Positions 24,960-38,000 of a DNA stretch of 64,000 bases are shown in pieces; the first letter of the stretch is position 1, and each line of letters starts with the position of its first letter. This DNA comes from Acanthochlamys bracteata (lineage: Eukaryota; Streptophyta; Magnoliopsida; Pandanales; Velloziaceae), in the NCBI GenBank assembly GCA_019914995.1, contig CM034131.1, forward strand, positions 5,426,501-5,490,500, written 5' to 3'. The translations under genes and the position numbers were made by a program. The notes below the pieces were generated by a model. That model was not told the DNA's origin and made no database searches. It saw nothing but the letters and a program-made list of their open reading frames with translations.

Positions 24960-27900
24960 GACGAAGATTGAGCAACGAGGAACGGACCTAATAAGGGCTC
25001 AAATAGTTGTTTAGGTTTTTGGGATTCATTCAAGGCCTATAAATCTATGTTGGACGCACTTGAATCAGACAACGGAGACTGTAGTTAGGAATGAGTGTGA
25101 AATTGGTTAGCTAAGTATAAGTTACCGATCACATTGGGGACGTTTGAGATTGCTTATGAAATAGAATTTTTATGAAATGAAAGATATTTTTGTCTTTTTT
25201 AAAAGATGAGTTATATTTTTTTTACTTCAAAAAAAAATAATAAAAATATGTAATAAAAAATTCTTACTTCGTAAAATTTTTCTACACTTCCTAAATTTTT
25301 AAATAAATCTTTTATATATTTATAAAATATGTATTGAAAAACGTAAAATAGAAAAAAGTTGAGAAAAATTGATAAACAATTTTTGAAACGGAGAACCAAA
25401 CAGCCCCTATGGGGGTATACGGGTCACAGGTTTGACCAGAGCAGACGGTATACGGGTCATGCATTAGCTCGAAAGAGATTAGGCACCCAAAGTGTTATGG
25501 GATCTATAATTCTGATAGATCCAACGGTCCTAAACTCTCCAACATCGATCAAGACTGCCCGTCTTTTATTATGTTTTGCTTTTCTTTTGTTTTATTTTGT
25601 TTCTAATAACTCACGGATAAAGGAGAAGCAAAGCAGTCAGAGTAGCGGAGTAGTACGAAATTGTAGGCAAAGCAGCAAAGAATAGTGATGAAATTGCCGC
25701 CAAAGTAGAAGAGCAAACTGATGCTAGGGAGGAGTAACGATGTGGAACGATATATCGAAGAACAGAGCAGAGTAATAGAGACGACAAATTGCAAACATCA
25801 CAGTTCAGCAGAGCGTAGTGATGAAATCAACGAAGCAAGAGTCAGAGCGGACAGTGACAAGGCGGAGCAAGAGGATTGAGAAAACCTAAAACAAGAAGAA
25901 GAAAGAGTCACGAAAACAGAGGCGAACGAACTCGAGTAATTTTGGTGAAGGTTTTTTTTTTTTAAAGCACAACTCAATTCAATGTTCAATGGGTCAAAGT
26001 GATTCATTTGCTTGAGCAGATTATTTGTAGATCCGGATCAGCTTACTTTCTCGATCGGTGATTTCGGATGACCAAGACCGTCAAATTTGGATCTAACAAC
26101 CCCGATTATAAGTTGTTTTGAGCCTATTAAGTAATGGAGGCATTTGAATAAACAAATTCTGTTTTCTGTTTAAGCTGAAAAAAAACTTGAGCACGCAAAC
26201 TTTATATTAATGATCCTACAGAAAACTTCTGTAGGAATCCTCTGTTAGTTAGCCACTTTTAGCCTCAGGTAAATGATAAGCTCTCCTAATTAAATGCTCA
26301 ATTTGATAATTAAGATATTTATAAACATATGTTACCATTTGATACAATTTTAAATTCTAGCTAGTTTTAGAGAATAGTGATATCCAAATGCTACAATGCG
26401 TCGAGAAGTCTTATGTATTTACGAAAGAATTTGTATATTTGGGAAATATTTATTTGTTAAAAAAAATTATTTTGGATGAAGTAAACATGTCTTTTAAGTT
26501 CGTTTGAACTCATGTAGTAGCATGTTCAAAAAGCTACGGGATTAAGATTTTTCTTTATTTTTTTCTTTTTATTTATTTTTATCAAAACAGCTCTACCATT
26601 AGGATTTGTAGAAAGGATTTGTAGAAAGTAGAAAACATTTGTAATCACTAGCAAGTAGTACCAACATTAGAGAAGAAACAAGTAAAGGTGAATAATAAAT
26701 GAACCCAAACTTCTTAACAATTGTGTTTGTAGGGGACGTTTTGGGAGTACTTGTCAAACATAATTTTTCTTTAAAAAAATATTTTAAAAATTTATAAAAA
26801 ATGAGTTTAATTTTTTAACTTAAAAAACTAAATTTATGCATATTAAATTTTAATGACTTATAATTCTTTTATATTTCCAAATTTTTAAAAAAAATACAAA
26901 ATAATATGGAATGTTTATTAAAAAATACAAAGTGTTTATTTAAAATGATAACCACTTCAAACGTAAGCTCAAACGTGATCTAATCTCAATTCTCAAATAA
27001 TAAGTGAACATCAATATTCATCATTTTTTTGCCATGAAACTAAATAGGCTAGTGTAGGTACTACTATAATATATGTTATACAATCTATACACAATATTAT
27101 ATATTTATAGAGATAGCAATATATGATCTGATCTGCGAATTTAATTTGAAACCGATCCGTTTAAATTGGTTTGCATTTGACTTAGTAGAATTTGGGTCGA
27201 TTTTGAGTCGACCGAGTTGGATTCAATAAATTAAATAGGCTCGTATTTGGTTCAGGTTGATCTAAAATTGATCCATTTAATTTATTTAATTATTGTGTAG
27301 CATTATGCATATACTTAATAATTAGAAAATATTTAGAATAATTACATTTAAGTTTAATTTGAATTGTGTGTGTATATATATATAAGCTTATCATATTTTA
27401 ATTAATTTCTTACTTAATTTATAAATTTTATCGAAATTATTATTTCTTTATTTATATATGATAATTAATAATTTCATATATTGTTAGGAATTAATTTTTA
27501 TTTTAATAATTTTAATTATTAAATTGCCAATCTATATTTGATACGGTTTTAAATAGATTAGATTAGAATTGACAAGTTTGATCTATGTAATTAAATAAGT
27601 TAGATTAAAATTGATAATATTGATCCGATATATGAGTCGATATGAATTCGACGTGTTAACTTATATCGGCGTCACTAGATATTTTGTGTATAAATTTGAC
27701 TTTTTTATTGAGTGCATGAGGAGTAGATAGAAAGTAAAATTTTAATGAAATACAATTATCAATCATTTTCTTAAAGATGTTTTATTTCCATTTTCAAAGG
27801 AAAACTCACTTTTGTGTAAAAGCAAATTATTCAATCTATTAAGTGATTATTTTCTAATCAATAGATTACGTGTATTGTATAATTTTCTATTTAGTTTTGA

Positions 27901-28381
27901 ATGATTTACAAAATGGTAGTTAATATAGTCTATAAATTTTTCATAGTTACTAACGTTAAAAGAACAAAAAAAGAAAAATAATACAAGTACTACTTACAGC
28001 AAATTAAAGAATAAATTTAGAAAAGATATTTTTGGCAATTTATTTATACAAAGCTTGGTATTCTTTTTGTAGAAATACCGAAGTTATTCTTGTGTGTGGT
28101 AACTTTTCTTTGATTATTGCATTGTTTTTCTCAGTTATTGAATGATCTTTTAACTACAAGAGAAACACTACCAAAAAGAAAAAATTAAATAAAAAATACA
28201 ATAAAATAAAACAAATAGCATTTAATATCTCCCAAATTTCATACTTCTTTTCCTCTAAAATCCTCAAAAACTAAAAATAAGATAGATATCAGCCACTGCC
28301 ACTATAGTTTGGATTTCATTTTATATGTGCCATTAATATTTCAAAAGTTTCGTACATCCTGCTAAGTTATATTTCCACTTA
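24960..28381. other. Intergenic DNA with AT-rich repeats
   Basis: No supported gene. AT-rich blocks at 25140-25360 and 26740-26950 look like MITE remains. 25410-25465 holds a repeated TATACGGGTCA word. 27115-27680 is a degenerate repeat built from GATCCGTTT, GATCTAAAATTGATCC and GAGTCGATATGAATTCGAC words. Confidence 0.5.
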
Positions 28382-28665
28382 GGGTCTGTTTGTAAAGAGG
28401 AGTAATAAGTAAGAGAAAATAAGAGTAAGATTAAACAAAAAAAGATTATTAGGGTGGAAACGAGAGTAAGAGTAATAAATTTTCTCATCTTCTTTGGTTA
28501 TATCAATAAGATTAATGAAAAATAATAATTATTCTTGTTTGGTAACTTAAAATTAAATAAGAATAATTTTTATAAAAAGACTGAAATATTTTTTTATAAT
28601 TTCTTATAGTTTTAGATTAATTAGTTGTTCTAGACCTCAATTAGCTTACCCAAATTTCCCTCTAA

Positions 28666-28793
28666 GCAATAGTAGGTGCTTAATACCAAATCGGGATCGA
28701 GTAACTAAACAGTTCACTACATTATTAGAGTTATTCATTTTACATTCTATATATATACATTGTATATTGCAATAGTAGGTGCTTAATACCAAA
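28666..28793 (+). repeat. Direct repeat about 103 bp apart
   Basis: The word GCAATAGTAGGTGCTTAATA (continuing CCAAA) occurs at 28666 and again at 28769. It is a local duplication in noncoding DNA inside the proposed element. Confidence 0.7.
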
Positions 28794-29052
28794 ATATAGG
28801 AGGTGATCTAAGAAGCATGTTATAGGAGGTAATATCCAAAACACAATATAAGAGTACACCCTATAATAACAAACATATTGCATATATTTTCAAAATACCA
28901 AGTAGAATTATATTCAAAGAAAATTCTTGTTATTCACATAACATATCTATTTAGGAAAGAAAGTATATCAACAAAATATTCATTGCAATAACATAACAAC
29001 TATATAACCAAATATCCATAACGTTGCAACTGCACAACCAGCTGCAACAATT

Positions 29053-30651
29053 CTAGAACCAGAATGATGTTAAATACAGAAGGCCTCCAAGTCCCTTGAA
29101 AGCTATGGTGGCTGCAATGACATGTTTTATCTGCAAACAGGAAGGACATAAAAAACTAAACCTTGCTTTCATTTTGGAAACAAAATTAACTCAGAAATAA
29201 AGACCAAAGAAAAATTTTGAAGCTAATCCTCACCTCAACTATAGGAACCACAAAATCAAGAGTACTAGACACTTGACAAATGAAACGATTATATTTTAGT
29301 CTAAGTTAATATAGACACTTGAAAAAAAAAGATTTAGTTAATATAGAAAGCCAATGCGAAAATCACAAAAAAAGAATAATCAATTTGATAACGACATCAT
29401 ACCAACTAAAAACTTGATATTAATTTCTATGTGGCAAAAAATGATCATTTCCTTGAGAGCAAGCCAATAACTTTGTACTGATATAAACATAACTGCAGTG
29501 TAGTAGCTTTCGACATAAAAAATCTTTAGACTTTAAAAGCTCTCTCAATAAATATTTTCGTAAAAAACTTCTAGACCATGCTTATTATAAAGATGTAAAG
29601 GAGTAAGCAAAGCAAATGTCGCTAGAGATGTACTTCTATACCTTTTGAATACCCTTCCAAGTCCATGTTTTCAGTTATTTACTTCTATAGAGATGTAAAG
29701 GAGTAAGCAAAGCAAATGTCGCTAGTGAAGAAGAATTTTTACTAAATAATTTTCTGGACTATGCTTACTATCCCCATATAATGGATGTTACCAGTCAAAT
29801 ATTGATGCATTTCCCTTCTAGGCTTAATTTTTTAGATTAACTTTTCTCATCCAATAGTATTCTGATTATACTTGAATAATTTCTACACATTGCTAAGAAT
29901 GCTAACTGTAGGAAGTTCTAGAGCTGGCTAGACCTTATGTAAAATAATTTTCACTGGAACAAATCTTTCAAATGGCAACAAAGGATAACTCATCTTAGTT
30001 GCTTGAATCCTATATGACTGAACTTCAAAAATAAAACAATATCCTGTTTTGAATAATTTAACTCACAATAGGAAGTATATTTTTTACATGTGCTACTTAA
30101 ATAATTAAAATGTTGGCTTTAACAACTAGTGAACATAAACTGCAAGTTGCAATGAATGCTCAAACTCAATGGGGAGCTCCAAACTTACTAAATATACAAA
30201 TAGAAAAATTCATGGTTCTCCGAACAAAGCTCACATACAAAACCCAAATCCCTCCTTCCAAATTTTGTTTATCGTTAGGCTCATTGAAAATCATAACGAT
30301 TTCAAACTTTAGATCGGCCAATATAGCCAACATGAATTTAAAAAAAAAAAGATATCAAAACAAAAGACCTTCACTAACAAATCCAATATTTTTCATATCT
30401 AAGCAAAAAAAATCAGCAATGCAACAGTTAATCCAACAATAAAAGTCTCAATCACAACACTGTCCAGAAATGTAAAGAACAATCAAATCATATCAAAATT
30501 CCTTGAGTTAAATACTAGAGTAATTATTTCAATCAAAAACAGATCTAACTAAAATCAACTAAAGATAACAAATAAAGCGATAATTAAAAGAAAATACAGA
30601 GAATAAAATGGAGGCGAAGAGAACTCTTCGAAAGAAGGAAATGAAAGCCAT
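29053..30651 (-). pseudogene. Truncated HR-like lesion-inducer (DoxX-like membrane protein) gene
   Basis: Two pieces of the plant HR-like lesion-inducing protein family are recognisable on the minus strand. The first coding piece (30651-30598) starts with ATG and reads MAFISFFRRVLFASILFS, close to the family N-terminus, and ends at a GTATTTTC donor. The last piece (29130-29053) follows a TTTGCAG acceptor and reads IKHVIAATIAFKGLGGLL, the conserved second membrane region, but then runs into YLTSFWF and a TAG where the family continues with a glycine-rich segment and further helices. The exon that normally lies between (FNEFG ... GGPAAK type) is not found. The GC-rich stretch 30660-30920 looks like its 5' leader, with a possible donor (GATCTAG|GTAATT) near 30820. 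The two pieces join in phase to a 43-residue product, so I call it a pseudogene or gene fragment. Confidence 0.6.
29591..29724 (+). repeat. 34-bp direct repeat exactly 100 bp apart
   Basis: A word beginning AGATGTAAAGGAGTAAGCAA and ending GTCGCTAG occurs at 29591 and again at 29691 without differences over about 34 bp. This suggests a recent local duplication of about 100 bp. Confidence 0.75.
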
Positions 30652-31376
30652 TATATCATCAACCGTTTGAATTTGAATTGAACTTGATTCAAATTTGCAA
30701 GAGATCGGCGGTGGAGAAGCGAAGATCTCGCGTAATGGTGGATTAAATTTCGAGCAGAAGACCCGCTAAAGACCAGTGCCGCCGTCTAGACCGAGCCGAA
30801 TAAAAAATTTCACAAATTACCTAGATCAACGCCGGCGAGGCGAGATCGAAGGAGAGTGCGGCGAGTGAAGGAGTTGATCGAAATAGAGATGAAGTTTAGT
30901 TGCTGCAGATGCATCGACTGAATTCCTAAAACTTGTGAGTAAATATCATAAAATAATATAGGCAATATTGAAACTTCCAAACATTTATAGTCCTCAAAAT
31001 TCTCTTTATTTGGTTACACCCCACATTACATTGAGGTATAACGAATTACTCTCAAATAAAAATTAATGGAGAGTAAAATTTTTCCTATTAATCTTATAAA
31101 TTTATTGTCAAACAAAAGTTATTGGGAGTAAATAATTCATTTATTCCACATTACTCCTCTTCACTTCCAATCGAAACTGTTAGTTTTGCTAGTTCATCAT
31201 TAAATATTGATAATATAACACTACATAATCTTTTTATTATTAAAAATATTTTATAATATATATGTATTATTTTTAATTTTAATTTTTGTTAGTTTGTTGT
31301 TTAAGTTCAACAATACATTATATCTTTAAACCCTTTCCGAAACCTTATCCCTATCCATTTCTTGACTCTAATTCCA

Positions 31377-33393
31377 ATGGCGACACTGAGCTCCTCTTCA
31401 TCTTTTCTCCACCCTAAAACCTTCCTTCCTTCTTCTTCTTCGTCTTCTTCCACAACCACCAAGCCCAGATTTATCTCTCTCCAGCAATGGCGGATTCCGG
31501 CGGCCGGAAATTTATTATCGCGGTGGCCTCTGGCGGTGGTGAGAGCAGCGGCGTCGGCAGCAACTGGCGGAACTGGTGAGAGAGAAACTATAATGTTACC
31601 GGGTTGTGATTATAATCACTGGCTGATAGTTATGGAGTTCCCCAAAGACCCTGCGCCTACCCGTGAGCAGATGATTGAGACGTATCTCAACACCCTCGCT
31701 ACTGTCCTCGGAAGGTAGAAATTGTGTGTCTTTAGTTGATTTTTGTTGCTAATATCTTCAAACAGTTGAGATAATTCTTTTGCATAATGGATAATCAGAG
31801 CTTGCACGTTCATTTAGAGCTGAAGGTGGTAGTTAAAATTATGGATATTCAACCTTCTGTTTTTCTTATTATGTTAACTAGTCTGGAGAAGTAGAAAATG
31901 TTTCATGTTCTTCCTGGAGATGTCAAACAATGGAAGAGTAATCGAAGTTTGTTTAGATACGTAGTGTTTCTCGTGGACCATGAGTCTCCCAAAAGTAGCA
32001 TAAACTGATGCAAACAACAAAGAAATAAATAGGAAAGCTTAGCATATCTTATTACTCAACACATGATGAGAGAGAAGTATCCTGACTCATACAGGTTTCA
32101 ACAATCGTAAATTGATTGACTACTTGCTTGTTCACTGATGGCTTTCCTTTTTTATAGTTAGTTGCCTGAAAGACATCTTTGATACAGGAAATGTAAAGAG
32201 GTTCACCTAATTAAAAAAAAAAACACTAAAAAAGGGAGAAAATGTATGGCAGTCGCTACTAGTCCATGACAAAGAACCAAATGATGTTTGGAAAGGGCCC
32301 ATTGCCATGCTCATGAGAATATGCCCTGGCATATTTGGAGTTAGGCATCCCTATGTGGAAATCCAACCTCTTCTTGGCATTCTGGTTTCTGTTGTAGATT
32401 GTCTGTTATTCATTGCTAATAAAGGTGCCAATCTCTTGAAGTCTTGTTTAGATTCCATTGGTGTCTTCAGTAGTTATACGTTTGATGGTTTAAGATTTCT
32501 AACTATGCAATGCTTGTAGAAATCTCATATCGTGGTCAATTTCAGTACTGAAGGTATTTGATGAAAACAGCATCTGATGGCAAAATACCTTGTTGGAATT
32601 TATTGTCCAACTTTCTATTGCATTTCTCGAGTACCTTACTAGAACTAACATATGAAGTAGATATGGTAATTGGATAGAGTGCCATATGGCTTGCTTCTCT
32701 TACTTTTTTAGTTAATGTTATTTTGCAGATTAAGTATGCATTCCATGCTCCCATCTTAATGCTTATCGCTAGTGGTTCTTAAGTTATTTCTTATCTTACA
32801 CATTCTAATTTCACGCTTTTAAGTTATTTCTCATTTCAGAGATATCTGATATAGGTCATTACTGTGTCATTGTTTACTTGTTTGCAGTATGGAAGAAGCT
32901 AAGAAGAATATGTATGCGTTTAGTACCACCACATACACCGGTTTTCAGTGCACTGTATCTGAAGAAACATCAGAGAAATTCAAGGGTATGCATTTATTCA
33001 ATAGCCAGTCATATTTTGTTGAGTTCAAAAAGATATATCTTATGTGTTACTTTCTCCATTCATTGCGTGTTTATAGGTTTACCTGGTGTCTTGTGGGTAC
33101 TTCCAGATTCATACATTGATGTGAAAAACAAAGATTATGGAGGTAAGAGAAGTCCATTGATGATACGCATATATTTAGAGCTTTCTGTTACAAATTCATT
33201 AGCATTGTCTGGTTTTCCAGGCGACAAATATATAAACGGAGAGATAATTCCATGCACATATCCTACTTATCAACCAAAGCAGCGGAGTTCTAAATATGAG
33301 AGGAAAAGGTACGAAAGACGGAGGGATGGTTCTTCTACCACCTGGAGAAGACCACCAGCTCAGGAATCTACGCAACCTGTGTCGGAAGCTTGA
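31377..33393 (+). CDS. MORF9: Multiple organellar RNA editing factor, MORF9/RIP9 type, chloroplast
   Basis: Four exons, 31377-31714, 32888-32985, 33077-33142 and 33221-33393, give 224 residues with GT-AG sites and matching phases (AG|T, G|GT, G|GC). Residues 1-55 are Ser/Thr/Arg-rich with few acids, as in a plastid transit peptide. The MORF domain runs from about 70 to 185, with [60 protein letters not shown] and [18 protein letters not shown]. The basic tail ([13 protein letters not shown]) matches MORF9 better than MORF2. MORF proteins bind PPR editing factors and are needed for C-to-U editing of plastid transcripts. The ATG at 31377 is the only methionine start in frame. A probable intron in the 3' untranslated region lies at 33398-33478. 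The tail is Pro/Gln-rich and specific to this gene. Confidence 0.95.
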
Positions 33394-33478
33394 TGTGGTA
33401 AAAGCATTATCATTTACATACTTGTCCATCTGAGCTAAGCTTCTTTTAAAATGACAAACTATTAATGCATCTGTGCAG

Positions 33479-34660
33479 GACATCAATATGCTGAACTTGC
33501 TTTCTCTTTGTCCTTCAAGATTATTCCTATGTGAAATATATGTTGCATGCAAAGTTATATTTGGTGTTAGAAATCTGTTGGGACTGCAAATGTGTCACAA
33601 ATGCCACCATGTTTACAGACATCTATGGTGTTGCAAGCCTCTACTCTGGTGTTGTAGTTGTAAGAGAGTTCCTGTCTATTGGGATACCAAGTAGCATCAT
33701 GTTGTATGTCACGTAAACGATGTACGCACAACTATCACTCCAACAGCTTGTTTAGAGAAACTAATATGAACTGGTTCTGTTGCTTAAATTATATGGAGGC
33801 TAAAGTATGTTTCTTTGTGTGATTCTTTACTGAAACCAAAGTATCTCTACCCTAAGCTATTAGCGAGTGACGTGAGGGATTTTACTGTATGCCTCAAACT
33901 ATATTATTGTATCATAAGGGCTAAGCTATGAAAGTTCTTATTATGCTGTAACTTAGGCTAGTACTTGTGATAAGATAATTGAATTGATCTGAGCTTACAT
34001 ATGTAATCTTAGCTTGATTTTCATCTTTTTGTCAGATTAGCTGAGCTTTAAGTTTCGTGAAGGGACAATCCACATAAGTTGAATCGTTTTGTTCTCTATG
34101 CTAATAGAAAAAGAATAAAATATGTAGGACTTCTTTTTTCTTTTTCTTTTGGGATTGTATAAGTAGTGAAGTTATGATTATGGGTAATGGTAAATGGGCA
34201 CTATCCCGTATAAGGACATCAGCTTTTATTTCCACCAAACTGACATGATATTAAATAGATGTGTTTCTAATTATCTGAAATTTTTAATTGTTATAGCATA
34301 GTTTTGTAAGGATTCTGAAAACGAACAACAACAATTGATTCTTTTCTGAGTCCCTTGCAATCTTCCGCAAAGTCTCAATGCAAGCATCCGCAAGACATGG
34401 ACGACCAGCCATTGTACCATATAGTTTGTCCCTCAAGCAAAGATCGGTTAGTACCATGGACTTTGTACCGCAAATTGGCTCTTTGTCCTCGAGATCTTCT
34501 ACATCCAAATAAGAACATCTCATAATTTACTTAGCTTTTTAATCTTCTATTCATTTTTATTATTTTTAGTGACCTCTTTCATGTTCCTAGTACAGAAGTC
34601 CAACGCATGTTTGATGGATTGGACCACCAAATTTTGGTCGACACGAGTTCATGTTGGACA
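33479..34660. other. 3' end of MORF9 transcript and spacer
   Basis: 33479 to roughly 33900 is probably 3' untranslated sequence of the MORF9 gene. Beyond it the only coding-like frame is the minus-strand one at 34284-34523. Confidence 0.5.
34284..34523 (-). pseudogene. Unrecognised coding-like fragment
   Basis: A 79-codon frame with balanced, non-AT-driven composition, including DVEDLEDKEPICGTKSM, DKLYGTMAGRPCLADACIE and TLRKIARDSEKN. I do not recognise the family. It converges with the MORF9 gene. It could be a last exon, a gene fragment left by a mobile element or chance. The downstream end reads LLLFVFRILTKLCYNN, which looks like run-on into noncoding sequence. The base composition drops sharply in AT content compared with the flanks. 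Confidence 0.3.
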
Positions 34661-34661
34661 A

Positions 34662-35055
34662 TTAGGACGTGTTTTAAATGTTAGTAACTTAATTTTGAAG
34701 AAATGAAAAGTGAGAAGTGGAGTTTTCAAAATTTTTTGAAAGTAAAGTCTAATTTTTTTGTTTCAATTATTTTAAAAGTGAGTTGAAAGTAAAGTTTAGA
34801 TTTTATGTTTCAATTGTTTTTAGAAGTGGATTATAAATAGAGTTTAATTTTTGTGTTCCAATTTTATTTGAAAAGCTAAAATAAAAGTCTGTCTTGAAGA
34901 GCGTAAAAATAAGAAGGTGAAAATCAAGCGAAAGTAAAAATTTATGCTGAACTATAGTTCTTAGCTTTTTTGTAGTATTTTAAAATACGTAAACTCACCG
35001 ACACTTTAAATTTGATGGAAGAAATTAAATTTCGGTGAATTGAAACACACTCTTA
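34662..35055. mobile_element. MITE of the CGTGTTTYAAA-ended family
   Basis: The left end TTAGGACGTGTTTTAAATG mirrors the right end, which reads CTAAGAGTGTGTTTCAATTC on the minus strand. The interior holds repeated AAAGTGAGTTGAAAGTAAAGT and TTTAATTTTTGTGTTYCAATT words. Same family as 38552-38860. Confidence 0.5.
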
Positions 35056-38000
35056 GCAGTCATCAGATGTGTTCTTTTTTATTTTAAAAGTGATTTTTTA
35101 ATATTTTATAATAATTTATATTTAAAAATGTAATCTTTTTAAAGAATTGTTTTTAGAAGGTCTTTTTATGTGAAAAGAACACTCCCCTGATGTCTTATGT
35201 TTTGAGATGTTGGAGGCAAAAAAATCTTCTTGTTTGGTTACTACTAAGACGTAAAAAGACGACGTTTAATTTCATCCAGCAGTAAGTAGGTTACGTTTCC
35301 GTTGACGGCACTTTTTTGCACGTTGATTGACCTAAAAATCATATATTAGTGATAGCAAAAATGAACGCATGCTGTTGAATCACCAATCACTAACAGCTAA
35401 TAAATTACAGAATTATATCATATCATTTTCATTTGTCGCGGAAGTTACCATCAAACCTAAAACAAAACAAATCTAACTGCCCCAAATTTCTTCGGGATCA
35501 AATGATTCGGTCCCAAAGAGAGAGAGATGTTTGCCACTGCTAATGCTGCATGATTAATGTGGCCACCTCTAGTACTTTACCAAATAGGAATCTTCTCTTC
35601 CTTAATTTGCTCAATGCTCTTGCCCTAAAGGCTTATTTTAAATAGGCGAAAATAAGTTCCAAAGAAATAAAGATATAAAAAATAAAGTTTTTTAAAAAAT
35701 ATTTTGGTACTGAGTTTAGTTTTATTATTTTAATTTTATCTAAAAGTGGTATAAAAGTGGAAAGTAAAATTTAAAAAGTTAAAATAATGAGTTTCTAAAT
35801 AGTATAATAAAAGTGTAAGTTATAAAAATTATATTAGAAAATATAATTAAAAACTTAAAAAATAAGTTTTATTTTTATCTCAAAAAATAATAAAAATAAA
35901 TAATAAAAAATTTATTATGTAAAACTCTATATTTTTTAAAATTTTAAAATATTTATAAAAAATATATTAAAATATAAACTTGAAATAAATAAGTAATTTT
36001 TTTTAAAAAGTTTTACCAAACGGCTTGTCTGTGGCTTCTTTTTTTGAAGGATATGTGGTTTTCTCAGTGGTGTTAAGAGGCTATTTTCATGAGCCTCTTG
36101 ATTAATCTCGTTCTGTTGATGTACGGTGGAGATAATAGAACCGGAATATGTAAATAATGGAGAGACTCATCATAGGAAAAATATTCATTTACTTTTAGAT
36201 TATTCAACGGGTTAAACTTCGATATACTTTTTTTATTAACTATTTGAACGTGTTCTAATATATTTGATGAAGCTTCCAAAGTAAATGCATCAAAAGAAAA
36301 CAGTTTCAATGAGCCAGTGTGATTTTGAAAAGGTTTTTGTTTTCTGATTTTTCATAAGTTGGAAGGCATGTCTTCTAAGTTCTACTTCTTTAACTTGACT
36401 TTTAAATTTTTATTAAAAAAAGGAAGCAACAAATCTGAAAAGTACAGAAACTTGCAGAGAGTAAATTTAAATAAAACTTTTTTAAAACAAAAAATTATTT
36501 TATTTTATTTAGAAAATATTTTTTTATTTTTTATCTAAATAATAATAAAAAATTTAATAACAAAATTTATTATATAAAATTTTCTATAATTTTAAAATTT
36601 TAAATTTAAAAAATTATTAAAAAATATATTAAAAATTATAAATAAAATCAAACTTTTTGAATGTAGTGAAATGAAATACCAAACACGATATCAGTTTCTT
36701 CCTTCTAAAAAGCTTCTGACACCATATTTGCAGCTTTTCAAAAACTTCAAATTTCCAAATCCTTACTAGTAATATACTCTTATTAAAGTCAACTTTAATA
36801 AACAACAGACAAAACTCTTTAGCAGCATGTGAATTAACCCATATATATTATCGACATCAACTTTTACACAGCATGTTTATGACCGTAAATAAGTAAAATT
36901 TTGTTAAAATATAAAATACTTTAAAAACTATTTAAAATTCGATTTTTAATGTTTAGATAAAAATATAAATAATACAGTTTTATGATGTATAATTTTTTAT
37001 ACTTATTAAATTTATAAATAAATTTTATAAAATATTATATATAAAAATATAGAATTAAAAATTAAATAAAAACTTTTTCAAACTCACTATCAAATAATGT
37101 CTATATGTTTTATCTATTTTATATTTTTGAAATTAAGAAAGCTTATTTTCTAAAATAAAACAAAAATACTTTAAAACATCACAAAAAATTGGTCCCGAGT
37201 CTAAAAGTCCCCGTACATTAATTTGCAGTATTGGCTAAAGTGAGTTGTCTCCGAACATTAGATCCCTTTTCCTTTTCATGCCTTCTTTATTAATACACCA
37301 AATTTAAAAGTGATAATTCAAATTTTTGGATCAATTTTGAATCAATTTATATAATAATTAAATTAAAATTATTTAATTTTAATTTGATTTATTTATTTAT
37401 ATGGATTAAAATTATCAATTTTAATTCAACTTATTTACAATTAGATAAAATTCGAGTCGATTTATTTAATAATAAAAATTATAAATATTAATTTTTATTA
37501 ATAAAATATTGTGATATATTTAAAAAGATAAATATTAATTTTTGATAAAATTTATAAATTAAATAAAAATTAGTTAAATTAAAATAATTTAATATATATA
37601 TATTAAATTTAAATTTTTTGCTATTATTTTTTAATTATTAAATAATATATACTATATAAATAGTTATACGGATTAAAATGATCAATTTAGAATCAATTCG
37701 AATTTGATTCGAATTCGTTCAAAATTTTCGGATCATTATTGGGTCGATCTAAAATCAATCCGAATCTGATCTTTTCGGATCGATTTTGGATCGATTTTTC
37801 GGATTGAGTCGAAATTTATCATTCTTAAGCAAATGTAATAACAACATAAACCGATACTTACGTAAATCTTTTGAATATATTTTATGATAATAAGAAATTG
37901 TTCATTTTAATAAAGAGATTCATCTTCATAAAAGAGCCGCATGTTTTTGCATTTTTGGCGAATTCAAATACATAACAATCTGAAAATTGCAAAAGCTTTC

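Larger units (their letters stand above)
28382..31179. mobile_element. Putative PIF/Harbinger-like element carrying a gene fragment
   Basis: The left end (GGGTCTGTTTG then AAAGAGGAGTAAT) and the right end read on the minus strand (CAGTTTCGATTGGAAG then AAGAGGAGTAAT) share a mirrored 12-bp core and a similar outer layout. Each is flanked by TTA (28379-28381 and 31180-31182), the target duplication typical of PIF/Harbinger elements. The interior has no transposase frame. It contains a truncated HR-like lesion-inducer gene on the minus strand with 5' leader sequence. The two ends could instead belong to two separate small elements. Confidence 0.35.

Noticed and set aside
33473-33716. Plus-strand frames after MORF9
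   Set aside because: They lie in the probable 3' untranslated region of the MORF9 transcript and overlap each other without motifs.
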